This document shows, in pieces, positions 41,738-50,343 of a DNA stretch of 64,000 nucleotides. Numbering within the stretch: position 1 is the stretch's first letter; each line of letters starts with the position of its first letter. A program made the position numbers and the translations under genes. Source of the DNA: Candidatus Ozemibacter sibiricus (GTDB taxonomy: Bacteria; Muiribacteriota; Ozemobacteria; Ozemobacterales; Ozemobacteraceae); assembly GCA_003327425.1 (NCBI GenBank), contig QOQW01000004.1:62001-126000 (forward strand), read 5' to 3'. The notes below the pieces were generated by a model, which was not told where the DNA came from, did no database searches, and saw nothing but the letters and a program-made list of their open reading frames with translations.

Positions 41738-41818
41738 GCGAGGAGCGGGACTTGAACCCGCACGGTGGGTACCACAAGATCCTAAGTCTTGCGCGTCTGC
41801 CAGTTTCGCCATCCTCGC
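41738..41818 (-). tRNA. tRNA-Leu (anticodon TAG)
   Basis: On the minus strand GCGAGGATGGCGAAACTGG opens a leucine-type (class II) tRNA. The acceptor GCGAGGA pairs with TCCTCGC, the anticodon arm is CAAGA-CTTAGGA-TCTTG with anticodon TAG, and a variable arm is present. It is 16 bases from tRNA-Gly, probably co-transcribed. CCA is not encoded. Confidence 0.95.
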
Positions 41819-41834
41819 AGCTTGAACGCACAGC

Positions 41835-41863
41835 AGAATACCAGATTCCTGGAGGAAAGACAA
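41835..41863 (-). promoter_or_regulatory. Promoter of the tRNA-Leu/tRNA-Gly genes
   Basis: Minus strand TTGTCT (41858-41863), 17-base spacer, TATTCT (41835-41840), ending 16 bases before the tRNA-Leu gene. It may also drive tig-clpP-clpX. Confidence 0.65.
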
Positions 41864-41963
41864 GAGAGGCGCACCGAACGACCACCAGCGCCATTCCTTC
41901 GGGAACGTCGGCGTCCTCCGGGCACCGCCAGCGAAAAGGCCGGTCGGGGACCGCTCCAGGCGC

Positions 41964-42036
41964 GCAGGCCCGCGCCCCCTGATGTTCTGCCATGCCGCCC
42001 AGGCACCGAACCGTTCCAGGCGCGCAGGCCCGCGCT
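41964..42036 (+). repeat. Short direct repeat pair
   Basis: CCAGGCGCGCAGGCCCGCGC occurs at 41964-41983 and again at about 42017-42036, in the intergenic region between the tRNA genes and the zincin gene. Two copies only. Confidence 0.7.
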
Positions 42037-42143
42037 CCCCCTGAAGGCGACGCCTGTCGAGGAGATGATGGTCCTGCCGGCGCTCCTGATCGCCCTAGGC
42101 CTCGGCCGATCGCCCTCGACGGACCACTCGCCAGCGCGGCCCA

Positions 42144-42172
42144 TTCCTTCTCGCGGCGCGGGATGATACCAT
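42144..42172 (+). promoter_or_regulatory. Candidate promoter of the zincin gene
   Basis: TACCAT (42167-42172) with a weak TTCCTT (42144-42149) 17 bases upstream. The -10 box ends 7 bases before a GTG (42180) and 10 before the ATG (42183). Confidence 0.4.
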
Positions 42173-42182
42173 CAGGCGCGTG

Positions 42183-42647
42183 ATGTCTCTCGCGCGCTTC
42201 GAACGGCTGGCCGCCCGGGAGGTCCGGCGCATCCCGCCCCGCTTCCGCCAAGGCATCGCCGCCTTTTTCGTCGAACCCCGGGCCTGTCGGCACCGGAAAG
42301 ACCTCCCCGGCCTCTATGTCTTGGGCCACTACCACCGCCATTCCCACCTGCAGGGCCCGATCGTGACCCTGTATTACGGGTCTTTTCGCAAGGTGTTCCG
42401 GGGGGCTGGGCCCCGCGTCCTCCGCCGCGAGATCGCCCGCACCATCGCCCACGAACTCCTCCACCATTGGGAGGCAGAATCCGGCTACGACGCCCTCGGC
42501 GAGGAAGATCGCAAAAAACTGGCCCACTGGGCAGCGCGGATGGGGTATCATGACAGCGAGGTCGTGCGACATGACCTCGCCGAGGCCTTGCTGTTCCTCT
42601 TCCTTGTCCTCCTGGGGATCGCCGTGGCCAGCCGCATGATGGAGTGA
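42183..42647 (+). CDS. Zincin-like metallopeptidase with C-terminal membrane segment
   Basis: A 154-residue protein. It resembles the small bacterial zincin family (FERLAAREVRRIPPRFRQGI, GLYVLGHYHRHSHL, ITLYYGS-like VTLYYGSF) and has the zinc motif HELLHHWE (His90, Glu91, His94, with Glu97). After the catalytic part the chain continues about 40 residues and ends in a hydrophobic helix (ALLFLFLVLLGIAVASRMM), which would tether it to the membrane; family members known to me are soluble, so this is unusual. The start is the ATG at 42183 or the GTG at 42180. It overlaps or abuts the SlyX-like gene, suggesting one transcript. Confidence 0.65.
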   Translation: MSLARFERLAAREVRRIPPRFRQGIAAFFVEPRACRHRKDLPGLYVLGHYHRHSHLQGPIVTLYYGSFRKVFRGAGPRVLRREIARTIAHELLHHWEAESGYDALGEEDRKKLAHWAARMGYHDSEVVRHDLAEALLFLFLVLLGIAVASRMME

Positions 42648-42652
42648 ACCAC

Positions 42653-42940
42653 ATGACACCAGACCACCGCAAGAGCCATCCTCCCGCGACCGCCCTCGCC
42701 GCCGAATCTGGCGACCCGGCCCTGGAGCGTCGCCTGCTCGAACTCGAGACCCGCCTGGCGCACCTGTCCCGGTTCGTCGAAGAGCTGAACGAGGTGGTCA
42801 CCGAGCAGGCCACCCGGATCGAACGACTCGAACGCGAGTATGCCCACCTGCGCTGTCGAGCGGGCTTCACTCCCAGCGGGGGCTTCGGCACCCTGGGCAC
42901 TCCCAGCGGCGCCGGCCCCGGCGACCCCCAGACCCCCTGA
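42653..42940 (+). CDS. SlyX-like coiled-coil protein
   Basis: A 95-residue protein. The core LERRLLELETRLAHLSRFVE followed by ELNEVVTEQATRIERLEREY matches the SlyX family heptad pattern. The C-terminus is a Gly/Pro/Thr-rich tail. SlyX lies near slyD in E. coli and its function is unknown. The start is either the ATG at 42653 or a GTG at 42644 that overlaps the preceding stop. It sits between the zincin and Nudix genes with short gaps. Confidence 0.7.
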   Translation: MTPDHRKSHPPATALAAESGDPALERRLLELETRLAHLSRFVEELNEVVTEQATRIERLEREYAHLRCRAGFTPSGGFGTLGTPSGAGPGDPQTP

Positions 42941-42969
42941 TCGACCCTGTTCCACCCTGGAGGACCGCC

Positions 42970-43626
42970 ATGAAACTCGCCACCTTGTGCTACCTGCGGC
43001 AGAACGGCAAGACCCTGATGCTGCACCGGATCAAGAAGCAGAATGACATCCACGAAGGCAAGTGGAACGGGCTGGGCGGCAAGTTCGAACCGGGCGAGAC
43101 CCCCGAAGCCTGCGCCCGCCGGGAAATCTACGAAGAGTCGGGGCTCAAGGCCCGCCGTCTCGAGCTGAAGGGGTTCATCACCTTCCCCGAATTCGCGCGG
43201 CTCGAGGATTGGTATGTCTTCGTCTTCGTCGTTCCAGAATTCGAGGGCGACCTCAAGGTCTCCCCGGAGGGCGTCCTCCGATGGATTCCAGATGCCGAAC
43301 TGTTCAACATCCCCCTCTGGGACGGCGACCGGATCTTCCTGCCCTGGCTCGACCGCCCCGGATTCTTCTCGGCCCGTTTCACCTACAAAGCGGGCCGCTT
43401 GATCGACCACACCGTCGAATTCTACCCACCGCCGCCGCTGGCGACCTCCGGCCAGACTCCCAGCGCCTCCCCACCGGCGATCGCCTCGCCCACGCTCGCC
43501 GGTGCGGGCCTCGCGGTCTCGCCCGCCCCGCCCGCGGCAGCGACCACTCCCCCGAACGAGGCGACGCCTTCTGCGGCGCCCCCCCAATTCCCGGGCCTGG
43601 GCAGCGCCAGTTACGTCGACTGGTAA
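42970..43626 (+). CDS. Nudix hydrolase (MutT / 8-oxo-dGTP diphosphatase type) with proline-rich tail
   Basis: A 218-residue protein. The complete Nudix box GGKFEPGETPEACARREIYE followed by ESGL is at about 36-59. The N-terminus (LATLCYLRQNGKTLMLHRIK) and WNGLGGKFEPGE context match MutT/NUDT1-like enzymes that remove oxidised nucleotides, with FFSARFTYKAGRLIDHTVEF as in the 8-oxo-dGTP diphosphatases. The last 65 residues are Pro/Ala/Ser-rich and look disordered, an addition to the usual 150-160-residue enzyme. It ends one base before the CinA start. Confidence 0.88.
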   Translation: MKLATLCYLRQNGKTLMLHRIKKQNDIHEGKWNGLGGKFEPGETPEACARREIYEESGLKARRLELKGFITFPEFARLEDWYVFVFVVPEFEGDLKVSPEGVLRWIPDAELFNIPLWDGDRIFLPWLDRPGFFSARFTYKAGRLIDHTVEFYPPPPLATSGQTPSASPPAIASPTLAGAGLAVSPAPPAAATTPPNEATPSAAPPQFPGLGSASYVDW

Positions 43627-43627
43627 C

Positions 43628-44869
43628 GTGCACGTGCAAGCCGCCGAGATCATCAGCGTCGGCACCGAGCTGCTGCTGGGGGAGATCGTCGATACCAACG
43701 CCCCCTGGCTGGCCCGTGAACTGCGCGACCATGGCGTGCCGGTCTTCCACAAAGCGGTGGTGGGCGACAACCGCGGCCGCCTGCGCGAGGCGATCGCCCT
43801 CGCCCTCGGGCGCAGCGACCTGGTCATCATCGGCGGCGGCCTGGGGCCCACCGACGATGACCTGACAAGGGAAGCCATCGCCGACGCCCTGGGCGAGACC
43901 CCGCAGATCGACGGGCGCCTGCTGGCCCGCCTCGAAGAGCTGTTTCGCAGCCGCGGCCGGCCGATGCCCGCGATCAACCGCAAGCAGGCCTGGCTGATTC
44001 CGTCTGCCGAGCCGCTCGACAACCCGATCGGCACCGCCTACGGGTGGTTCGTGCGGTGGCGCGGCCGGAGCGTGGTGGCCCTGCCCGGCCCGCCCCACGA
44101 GCTGCAACGGATGTGGCGCGAGCAGGTCCTGCCTCGCCTACCCCGGGGGCAGGCCGGCTTCTGGCATCAGACGCTGCATACCCTGGGCATCGGCGAAGGC
44201 AGCGTCGGCGAAATGCTGGCCGACTTCACCAACCAGCGCAATCCCAGCGTCGCCACCTACGCCCGCCGCCACGGCGTCGACGTGCGGGTGGCCGCCAGCG
44301 CGCCCGATGCCGAAGCCGCCCGCCAGGCCGCCGCACCGGTGCTGGCCGAGGTCGAGCGCCGGCTGGCCCCGTTCATCTGGGGGCGGGACGAGGAGACGAT
44401 CGGCCTCGTGCTGGGCCGCGCCTTGTCTGCACGCCAGCAGACCGTCGCCGTCGCCGAGTCGTTCACCGGCGGCCTGGTCGCCGACACCCTGACCGACACG
44501 CCCGGCGCCAGCGCCTGGTTCCGGGGCGGCATGATCGCCTACAGTCCTGCCGCCAAGATCGCCCTTGGCGTCCCCGCCGCCCTCATCGAACGCCATGGCG
44601 TCGTCTCCGAGGAAGTGGCCGGAGCGCTGGCCACTGCGGTCCGCGCTCGGTTCGAGACCGACTGGGGCCTGGCCACCACCGGCGTCGCCGGCCCTGCCCC
44701 GCTCGAAGGCCACCCGCCCGGCACCACGCTCGTGGCGGTGGCTGGTCCCGACGGGCTCGTCGTGCGTCGCCTCGGCTGGCCCGGCGAGCGTCGCCAGGTC
44801 AAGGAACGCGCGACCAACGGTCTGTTGATGCTCTTCCTGCGCCGCCTGCGCGGCGATCGTCAGGCATGA
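43628..44869 (+). CDS. cinA: CinA-type protein, nicotinamide-nucleotide amidase
   Basis: A 413-residue CinA with both domains. The N-terminal MoCF-like domain has IISVGTELLLGEIVDTNAPW, DNRGRLREAI and IIGGGLGPTDDDLTREAIAD and GWFVRWRGRSVVALPGPPHE. The C-terminal PncC-type amidase domain has VAESFTGGLVADTLTDTPGA, FRGGMIAYSPAAKIALGV and LATTGVAGPAP. CinA recycles NMN by deamidation, and in some bacteria is induced with competence. The GTG start at 43628 follows the Nudix stop at once; another GTG lies two codons later. ThpR follows, the order known from cinA-thpR-recA clusters, although recA is not here. Confidence 0.93.
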   Translation: MHVQAAEIISVGTELLLGEIVDTNAPWLARELRDHGVPVFHKAVVGDNRGRLREAIALALGRSDLVIIGGGLGPTDDDLTREAIADALGETPQIDGRLLARLEELFRSRGRPMPAINRKQAWLIPSAEPLDNPIGTAYGWFVRWRGRSVVALPGPPHELQRMWREQVLPRLPRGQAGFWHQTLHTLGIGEGSVGEMLADFTNQRNPSVATYARRHGVDVRVAASAPDAEAARQAAAPVLAEVERRLAPFIWGRDEETIGLVLGRALSARQQTVAVAESFTGGLVADTLTDTPGASAWFRGGMIAYSPAAKIALGVPAALIERHGVVSEEVAGALATAVRARFETDWGLATTGVAGPAPLEGHPPGTTLVAVAGPDGLVVRRLGWPGERRQVKERATNGLLMLFLRRLRGDRQA

Positions 44870-45038
44870 GCCAGCGCGCGCCCCGCCGTTCGCCCCGGCA
44901 CCCCAGGCTCATCCAGCCGATCTTCTCGGCTCCCCGGCCGGGCGACCACGCGGGTCGGCCTCTTCCCTGCTCCAGATGCCACCACCGCCCCGTCTTCATG
45001 ACGTCAGCGGCACACCCGAATGCTCTCGAGGATGCACC

Positions 45039-45590
45039 ATGACAACCGAACCCCTTCGTCTGTTCTTCGCCGTCCCCGCTCCTGCCGCGGTGCGGGCCGA
45101 TCTGGCCCGCGCGCTCGGCCGCCTGCATCGCGACTGGCGCCCGGTGCAGCCCCACCAGATGCATCTGACCCTGGCCTTCCTGGGTGCCGTGCCCGCCGAC
45201 CGGCTCGCTGTCGTACTGGCCGCCGGCCAGCAGGCGGCGGCCCGCGTGGGCCCCTTCCCGCTGCGGTTGGGCGACACCGACTGCTTCCCCAACCAGCAGC
45301 AACCCCGCGTGCTCTACGTGCAGGTCGCCGCCCCGCCGCTGCTACGGCTGGCCAGCGACCTGCAAGCCGCCCTGGCCGAGTGGGCCGATGCCAAGCCCTT
45401 CCGCCCGCATCTGACCCTGGCCCGCCAGCGGGCCGCCGGGCGGCCGCCCCATCACGCCATGCGGTTCGACCACGCCTGGACAGTGGAATCCTTCGACCTG
45501 ATCCGCAGCGACCTCGGCCACGGGAGGGCCGAGCATACCGTTCTGCAGACCTTCCGGCTGACCGGGCCAGCCCCCGCCCCAGCGGACTAG
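45039..45590 (+). CDS. thpR: RNA 2',3'-cyclic phosphodiesterase (ThpR/LigT family)
   Basis: A 183-residue 2H phosphoesterase. The two catalytic HxTx motifs are HLTLAF (His42, Thr44) and HLTLARQ (His124, Thr126), and the N-terminus LRLFFAVPAPAAVRADL is family-like. It opens 2',3'-cyclic phosphates on RNA, and in vitro can join 2'-5' bonds. GAGG lies eight bases before the ATG. The gap of 169 bases from cinA contains no other gene. The gene ends where the minus-strand TPR genes converge. Confidence 0.9.
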   Translation: MTTEPLRLFFAVPAPAAVRADLARALGRLHRDWRPVQPHQMHLTLAFLGAVPADRLAVVLAAGQQAAARVGPFPLRLGDTDCFPNQQQPRVLYVQVAAPPLLRLASDLQAALAEWADAKPFRPHLTLARQRAAGRPPHHAMRFDHAWTVESFDLIRSDLGHGRAEHTVLQTFRLTGPAPAPAD

Positions 45591-45747
45591 GCCTCGGCCC
45601 GTCATCAGGCCTACCTCGCGCGAGCTGAGTCACCCCGCACGATCAGCCACGTTTCCCCCTCGAGCCGTGCGGCACCGGACGGCTCCGAGCAGCCGTCCCG
45701 TCCATCCCGCGCGAGAAGCGCGCGCGCCGCCTGGCGCGGGAAAAGCC

Positions 45748-45784
45748 GACGGCCGGGAAACCCGGTGCGGGTTCCCCGGCCGTC
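45748..45784 (-). terminator. Long terminator hairpin between convergent genes
   Basis: Arms 45748-45764 and 45768-45784 pair over 17 bases with one mismatch and a three-base loop (GTG). On the minus strand the hairpin is followed by GGCTTTTCCC, so it probably ends the TPR/coiled-coil transcript; it may also block readthrough from thpR. Confidence 0.8.
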
Positions 45785-45803
45785 AAACCAGCCGGTCAGG
45801 GCA

Positions 45804-47141
45804 TCAGCGCATGCCGTAGACGGCTTCGTGGAGGGAGCGCATCAGTTCGAAGGCTTCCTTGGCGGCGGCCACCTTGGCTTTGTAGGGCGCGATGTAGTTT
45901 TCGATGATGCGCGTGCGGTTGCTGACGATCTCGTTGTAGCGCTCCATCGCTTCCTCCATCTCGCGGCGGGCCGGCCGGACATACTCCTCGATGAACCGGT
46001 TGCGGTTGTTGACCAGGTAGTAGTACTGGTCGCGGGTGTACTGCACGCGCTGGCGGGCCTGGGCGAGCAGCTCGGCCGAGGGCGAAGCCTGGGCCTCGAG
46101 CGCCCGCAGATCGCGTTCGGCTTTTTCCATGTCGCGGCGGGCCCATTCCAGGCGGCGGGCGTATTCGTCTTCGGCATCCCGCTGGGCTCGGCGATAGCGG
46201 TATTCGGCCTCATCATAGGCCGTCTTGGCCTCGCGCAGCTTGTTCTCGTAGTAGCGCTCGGCGGCCTCGCGCTGCTGATCGAGGATATCGAGGGCGACCT
46301 TGTACTCGTTCTGATAGCGAGCCAGGATGCCCAGCGACACGCTCTTCGGTTCGGCATTGCCGGCGATCAGGTTGATCGCCTTCTGGTAGTCGGCCCGGGC
46401 GACGGCGAAGTCCTTCTTGTAGTAGAAGACCGCCTTGGCCAGATAGACATCGGACAGCCGCTGGTTGAAGTTGGGGTAATCGAGCGGCCGGTTGGGGTAG
46501 TTGTAGCGCTCGATCAGGTCGAGGGCGGTCAGCTCGGCGGGGTTGCCGTCGATCGGCTCGAGGATCTGGAACAGCCAGTAGACGGCTTCCTTCATGCGCC
46601 CGTCGAGCTTGTAGCAATCGACGATCTCGAGAGCATTGGCATCGGTGCGGGCCATCTTCAGGATCCATTGGATGGCCAGTTCGTATTCCTTCAGGGCCTT
46701 GTAGCAGGAGGCGATGCGGAAGCGGACCTTGTCATCCTGGTTCTTGACCTTGAGGTAATACTCGATCGCCTTGCGGTAATCGCCGTTCTTCTCATAGGTC
46801 TGCCCGACGGCGAAGACCATGTCCTGGACCTGCTTCTGCAGAGCCGCCATCTCGCGGGCGAGCCGGTCGATCAACGCGGTCTGCTCGCCGATCTGCCGCT
46901 CCAGTTCCTTTTTCTTGCTGCCCTGGAACCACCCGCCGACGCCGTCGAGCTTGGCCCGCTCGACCAGCAGGGTGTCAAGGCGCAGTTCGGGCTCGAGCAG
47001 TTCGCTCTCTTTCTGGATCAGCTGCTTCTCGAGCTGCAGGATGTCGTTCTCGTCGGCCGCCCGGACCCCCCCGGGGACCAGCAGGATGACGCTCAGAACC
47101 AAACCGAGGACCCATGGCATGCGCTTCATGGTGATGTTCAT
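45804..47141 (-). CDS. Exported TPR and coiled-coil protein
   Basis: A 445-residue protein with a signal peptide (RMPWVLGLVLSVILLVPGGVRA). After a first coiled coil (about 30-105) come TPR-like helical repeats (GQTYEKNGDYRKAIEYYLKV, RIASCYKALKEYELAIQWIL, KAVFYYKKDFAVARADYQKA), then a long charged coiled coil from about 280 to the end, rich in Tyr, Arg and Glu (REAAERYYENKLREAKTAYD). It should be a periplasmic scaffold. The upstream gene, 30 bases away on the same strand, is another exported protein, so the pair may act together. No family is recognised. Confidence 0.72.
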   Translation of the reverse strand: MNITMKRMPWVLGLVLSVILLVPGGVRAADENDILQLEKQLIQKESELLEPELRLDTLLVERAKLDGVGGWFQGSKKKELERQIGEQTALIDRLAREMAALQKQVQDMVFAVGQTYEKNGDYRKAIEYYLKVKNQDDKVRFRIASCYKALKEYELAIQWILKMARTDANALEIVDCYKLDGRMKEAVYWLFQILEPIDGNPAELTALDLIERYNYPNRPLDYPNFNQRLSDVYLAKAVFYYKKDFAVARADYQKAINLIAGNAEPKSVSLGILARYQNEYKVALDILDQQREAAERYYENKLREAKTAYDEAEYRYRRAQRDAEDEYARRLEWARRDMEKAERDLRALEAQASPSAELLAQARQRVQYTRDQYYYLVNNRNRFIEEYVRPARREMEEAMERYNEIVSNRTRIIENYIAPYKAKVAAAKEAFELMRSLHEAVYGMR

Positions 47142-47171
47142 CGCTTTCGTCCTTTCCTCGACTCCTCGTCC

Positions 47172-48194
47172 TCAGCGGGCCGCGATATAGACGTCGCCGA
47201 ACTCGACGGTGTTGGCGTAGATCGCATCGAGCTTGGTGCCGGTGGAAGGAACCACCCAGATCTCAAGTTTGGCGTTCTTCAGCCGCAGCTTCTTCTCGCC
47301 CGCGAGATCCTCGACCTTGCCCAGGGTGGCCAGTTTGCCATAGTCGTTGTCGGCCATCCATTTCCAGGGATCCTTTTCGAGGACCGCCTGATACCAGGCC
47401 AGGCTGCCCGTTTCAGCCGCCTCGGGCTTCGGGGCGACGGTCACTTCGATGCTGGTCTTGCCCCAAAATCCGCCGGTGGTCAGGACCATGATCGCCTTCA
47501 GGTTGCTGGTAACCTCGACGCCCTTGAAATGACGCATCAGAGCTTCGAGCACGAACTTCTTGCCGGAAATGTAGAAATTGGTGCGATCATCCTGAGCGAA
47601 CTCCGAGAGGAGGCGGCACTCGTGACGCTGCAAGAGGGCCCGGAAAGCCTCGATCCGGCGCTTTTCCTTGTTGTCGGTGATGGTAACGACGGCCTCGGCG
47701 ATGGGCACCTGCAACATGACCAGCGAACGCTGGCGGCGATCGAGGAGCAGCTCGGGCTTCTCGGCCCGGCTGACCCCGGCGGCGGCCAGTTCCTGGCCAA
47801 GGGTCTGGAAGTCCGCGTCCAGCTGATCGCCATACTGCAGGAAGCTGGCCCGGTCTTTCAACATCCCCAGGGCGACCGCCCCGGTGTGCGACTGCAGCTG
47901 ACCCTGCTCTCCGAATTTGCGGATCTCGTCGAGGGCGGCCTGCAGCTCTTCCGGGCTGTCGAGCCGATTGATCATCTCAGCCAACCGGCGCTGGTGGCGC
48001 TCGGTGCGTTCGATGGCCGACTCGTAGGCTTCGCGCTCGGCCGACCCGGCCTTCTCGCTGAGCGTGTAGACCGTCTGCGAAATCCCATCGGCCAGATCGG
48101 TCAGCGCCGCCTGCCAGGCTGCGCCATCCAGGGCGTAGGCCGGACCGGACAAGGTCAGGACCACCAAAAGACCCAAGATCAGGAATGGTTTCAT
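47172..48194 (-). CDS. Exported hypothetical protein, partner of the TPR/coiled-coil protein
   Basis: A 340-residue protein with a signal peptide (MKPFLILGLLVVLTLSGPAYA). The first 200 residues are helical (RTERHQRRLAEMINRLDSPE, LGQELAAAGVSRAEK), the last 130 are beta-rich and end KLDAIYANTVEFGDVYIAAR. I recognise no domain. The start has GGGGGAGAAGC directly before the ATG. It lies 30 bases before the TPR protein gene, so the two are probably one operon, and may form an envelope complex. Confidence 0.65.
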   Translation of the reverse strand: MKPFLILGLLVVLTLSGPAYALDGAAWQAALTDLADGISQTVYTLSEKAGSAEREAYESAIERTERHQRRLAEMINRLDSPEELQAALDEIRKFGEQGQLQSHTGAVALGMLKDRASFLQYGDQLDADFQTLGQELAAAGVSRAEKPELLLDRRQRSLVMLQVPIAEAVVTITDNKEKRRIEAFRALLQRHECRLLSEFAQDDRTNFYISGKKFVLEALMRHFKGVEVTSNLKAIMVLTTGGFWGKTSIEVTVAPKPEAAETGSLAWYQAVLEKDPWKWMADNDYGKLATLGKVEDLAGEKKLRLKNAKLEIWVVPSTGTKLDAIYANTVEFGDVYIAAR

Positions 48195-48393
48195 GCTTCT
48201 CCCCCCCCCGCATGATGGAATGCACCAGTTTGTGCAAATCGTGTACCAACAAGAAACCGCTCTAGATCAAGGATTTCGTCCTATCCGGCTCGTTCTGCCA
48301 AAAATTCCGCGCTGCTGCTGCCGAGTTTCGGGCGGCCCGCTCGCCCACCGCTCAGGCGCCCGAGCCCCCCCCGGTCCGTCCTCCTTCTGAGGA

Positions 48394-48422
48394 TTGCCTT
48401 TCCTTCCGCCGCACGGTATCAT
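48394..48422 (+). promoter_or_regulatory. Promoter of the TPR protein gene at 48462
   Basis: TTGCCT (48394-48399), 17-base spacer, TATCAT (48417-48422), 39 bases before the ATG. Confidence 0.55.
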
Positions 48423-48461
48423 TCCCCCACCATCTGCGACTCCATTACGGAAGGGATGCTT

Positions 48462-49454
48462 ATGAACCGCTATCTCCCTCTCATCCTCGTCCTGGCCTTG
48501 GGCACTCCCCTTCTGGCCCAGACCGGGTCTCCCTCAGGCCCCAAGCCGACCGCCCCTGCCGCCAAGACCACCAGCGCGACTGCGACCAAGGCAACGGCCG
48601 CCGAGCCCCAGGTGCCCAGCCAGCCGGTCAACCCCATCCTGCTCTCGAACCAGATGATGGTCACGGTCAGCGAGCGGATCAAGGCGGGCGCGCTGCCCGA
48701 GGCCCGCAAGATTGCCGAGGACATGATCTACGGCCATGAGAAGATCACCGATTCGGCCAAAGGGCTGGTTCGCACCTTCGCCTCGATGATGGGGAAGAAG
48801 CTGTTCGAGCGGCAGATGAAACGCGACGGCCATCAGGAACCGGTCATCTGGCTCCAACAGCCGATTGCCGACGGGTTCTACTTCCTGGCCATCATCGATT
48901 TCCAGGACAAGAAACCCAAGGAAGCCCTCGAGAACATCCAGCGCGCCATTCAATGGGATCCGACCCGGGCCGCGTTTTTCATCGAGCGTGGCTTCTTGAT
49001 GATCAACCAGGAACAGCCGATTCCCCTCGCCGAGATCGCCGCCTCCTATCTGAAAGCCCTCGAACTGGCCGATGACCCGGTCGACTTCGCGGCGGCCCTG
49101 CGGGGTCTGGGGTATGTCTTCATCGAGCAGAACGACTGGGAGGGGGCCCTGGCCTGCTACCTGGTCTCCCTGCATTTCGACCCCCAGAGCGAGGCGGCCA
49201 AGAAGGAGATCGATTTCATCAAGTTCAACCAACCGGTCGTGTTCAAGAACCTCGACGGCGCCGCCGCCATCCAGGCCCTCAACCGGCGCAAGGTGCCGGT
49301 CAAGATCGACCCCGTCCACGTGGAGATCCTGCTGGAGATCGCCAATGAACTGCCGGCCTCCCAGACCCAGGAGTTGAAGGCGGTTCTCAAGCGGGCCCTC
49401 CTGCTGGACCCCAAGAACGAAACCATCAAGAAGCGATTGGCCGCCCTGAAGTGA
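48462..49454 (+). CDS. Exported TPR-repeat protein
   Basis: A 330-residue protein with a signal peptide (MNRYLPLILVLALGTPLLAQ) and an Ala/Thr/Pro-rich linker. From about residue 60 it is helical with TPR-like repeats: FYFLAIIDFQDKKPKEALEN, IQRAIQWDPTRAAFFIERGF, ALRGLGYVFIEQNDWEGALA and CYLVSLHFDPQSEAAKKEID. It is likely a periplasmic protein-binding scaffold. The ATG at 48462 has GGAAGG seven bases upstream, better than the ATG at 48456. Function unknown. Confidence 0.75.
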   Translation: MNRYLPLILVLALGTPLLAQTGSPSGPKPTAPAAKTTSATATKATAAEPQVPSQPVNPILLSNQMMVTVSERIKAGALPEARKIAEDMIYGHEKITDSAKGLVRTFASMMGKKLFERQMKRDGHQEPVIWLQQPIADGFYFLAIIDFQDKKPKEALENIQRAIQWDPTRAAFFIERGFLMINQEQPIPLAEIAASYLKALELADDPVDFAAALRGLGYVFIEQNDWEGALACYLVSLHFDPQSEAAKKEIDFIKFNQPVVFKNLDGAAAIQALNRRKVPVKIDPVHVEILLEIANELPASQTQELKAVLKRALLLDPKNETIKKRLAALK

Positions 49455-49550
49455 CGTGTCCAGCCGACCATTCAGCCATCGGCGCTGGAATTCCAGCAAG
49501 GACAGCCCCTCTGGCCCAGAGCGAGCGCCCATGCGACAGGTCTGATTTTT

Positions 49551-49584
49551 GCTTGTCAAAAGCCGTCGACGGGCTTGTCAAAAG
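49551..49584 (+). repeat. Direct repeat pair in the upstream region of the next gene
   Basis: GCTTGTCAAAAG occurs at 49551-49562 and again at 49573-49584, a spacing of 22 bases or two helical turns. Possible tandem protein-binding sites. Confidence 0.6.
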
Positions 49585-49602
49585 ACGCGAGGAGGAAAAG
49601 GA

Positions 49603-50343
49603 ATGAACACCCGGCAGCGAGTTCTGGTCACACTTCTTCTGGGAGCCGCTCTCACCGTCGGATGGCCGACCCTGGCGGACCCCGTCGCCGAATATCTGGT
49701 CCTCGATGCAGCATGGCGGGCCACCTGCCCCGAATCCCCAGCTTTTATAAAGCTCGAGGCCACCGAACGCGCGCTGGCCACCCACCTCCTCGACCACCCC
49801 GCCGACCTGGCGCGCCTGCTCGAGACCGGCCTCGACCTGAGCCCCGATCTGCGTCAGCGCCTGCTCCAGCGCCTCCGGTTCGCCATCGCCCAGGACGGCC
49901 GCACCGACCTGCTGCCCCTGCTGGCCCGGCTCGAGACCGCACCATCGCGGCCAGCCACCGCGGGTCTCAGCACCGATCACTTGCTCGGCATCCCCATGCG
50001 CCCCGGCAAGCTGGAATTGACCGCTCTCTTTCAGAAACGCTACGGCCAGATCCTGCGGATCGATCGGCAAGCCTTCCATGCCGTGCTCGACACCTACCGG
50101 CTCGAAGTGACGCCTCACCCCTCCGGCCAGCCCGGCCGCATCCTGGCCACGATCTCCGGGGGTTCTTCCGACGATCAGCTTCCCCAGGAACCCGTGGCCG
50201 GCACGCTCACCACCGATGGCACTGTCGCCGACGTGGTCATGGATGATGGCACCACGTTGAAAGTGACCTGGCTGGGGAATGGAAAGTATATCTTCCAGAG
50301 CAGCCTCCTGCCGGTCAAGGTGACGGCCCGCTACATCGACTAA
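49603..50343 (+). CDS. Exported hypothetical protein
   Basis: A 246-residue protein with a signal peptide (RVLVTLLLGAALTVGWPTLA). The middle is helical and Leu/Arg-rich (ATHLLDHPADLARLLETGLD), the last 100 residues beta-rich (VTPHPSGQPGRILATISGGS, KVTWLGNGKYIFQSSLLPVK). No family is recognised. GGAGG is present before the ATG. It is 148 bases from the TPR gene and may be transcribed separately, since a repeat pair precedes it. Confidence 0.62.
   Translation: MNTRQRVLVTLLLGAALTVGWPTLADPVAEYLVLDAAWRATCPESPAFIKLEATERALATHLLDHPADLARLLETGLDLSPDLRQRLLQRLRFAIAQDGRTDLLPLLARLETAPSRPATAGLSTDHLLGIPMRPGKLELTALFQKRYGQILRIDRQAFHAVLDTYRLEVTPHPSGQPGRILATISGGSSDDQLPQEPVAGTLTTDGTVADVVMDDGTTLKVTWLGNGKYIFQSSLLPVKVTARYID

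Noticed and set aside
41878-42120. Two 20-base direct repeats as an attachment site beside tRNA genes
   Set aside because: No integrase gene or second boundary is present and the repeats lie outside the tRNA 3' ends.
45765-48215. An 816-residue plus-strand frame across the TPR and exported-protein genes
   Set aside because: It mirrors the two minus-strand genes that have signal peptides, ribosome sites and heptad structure; its own sequence has no coherent domain.
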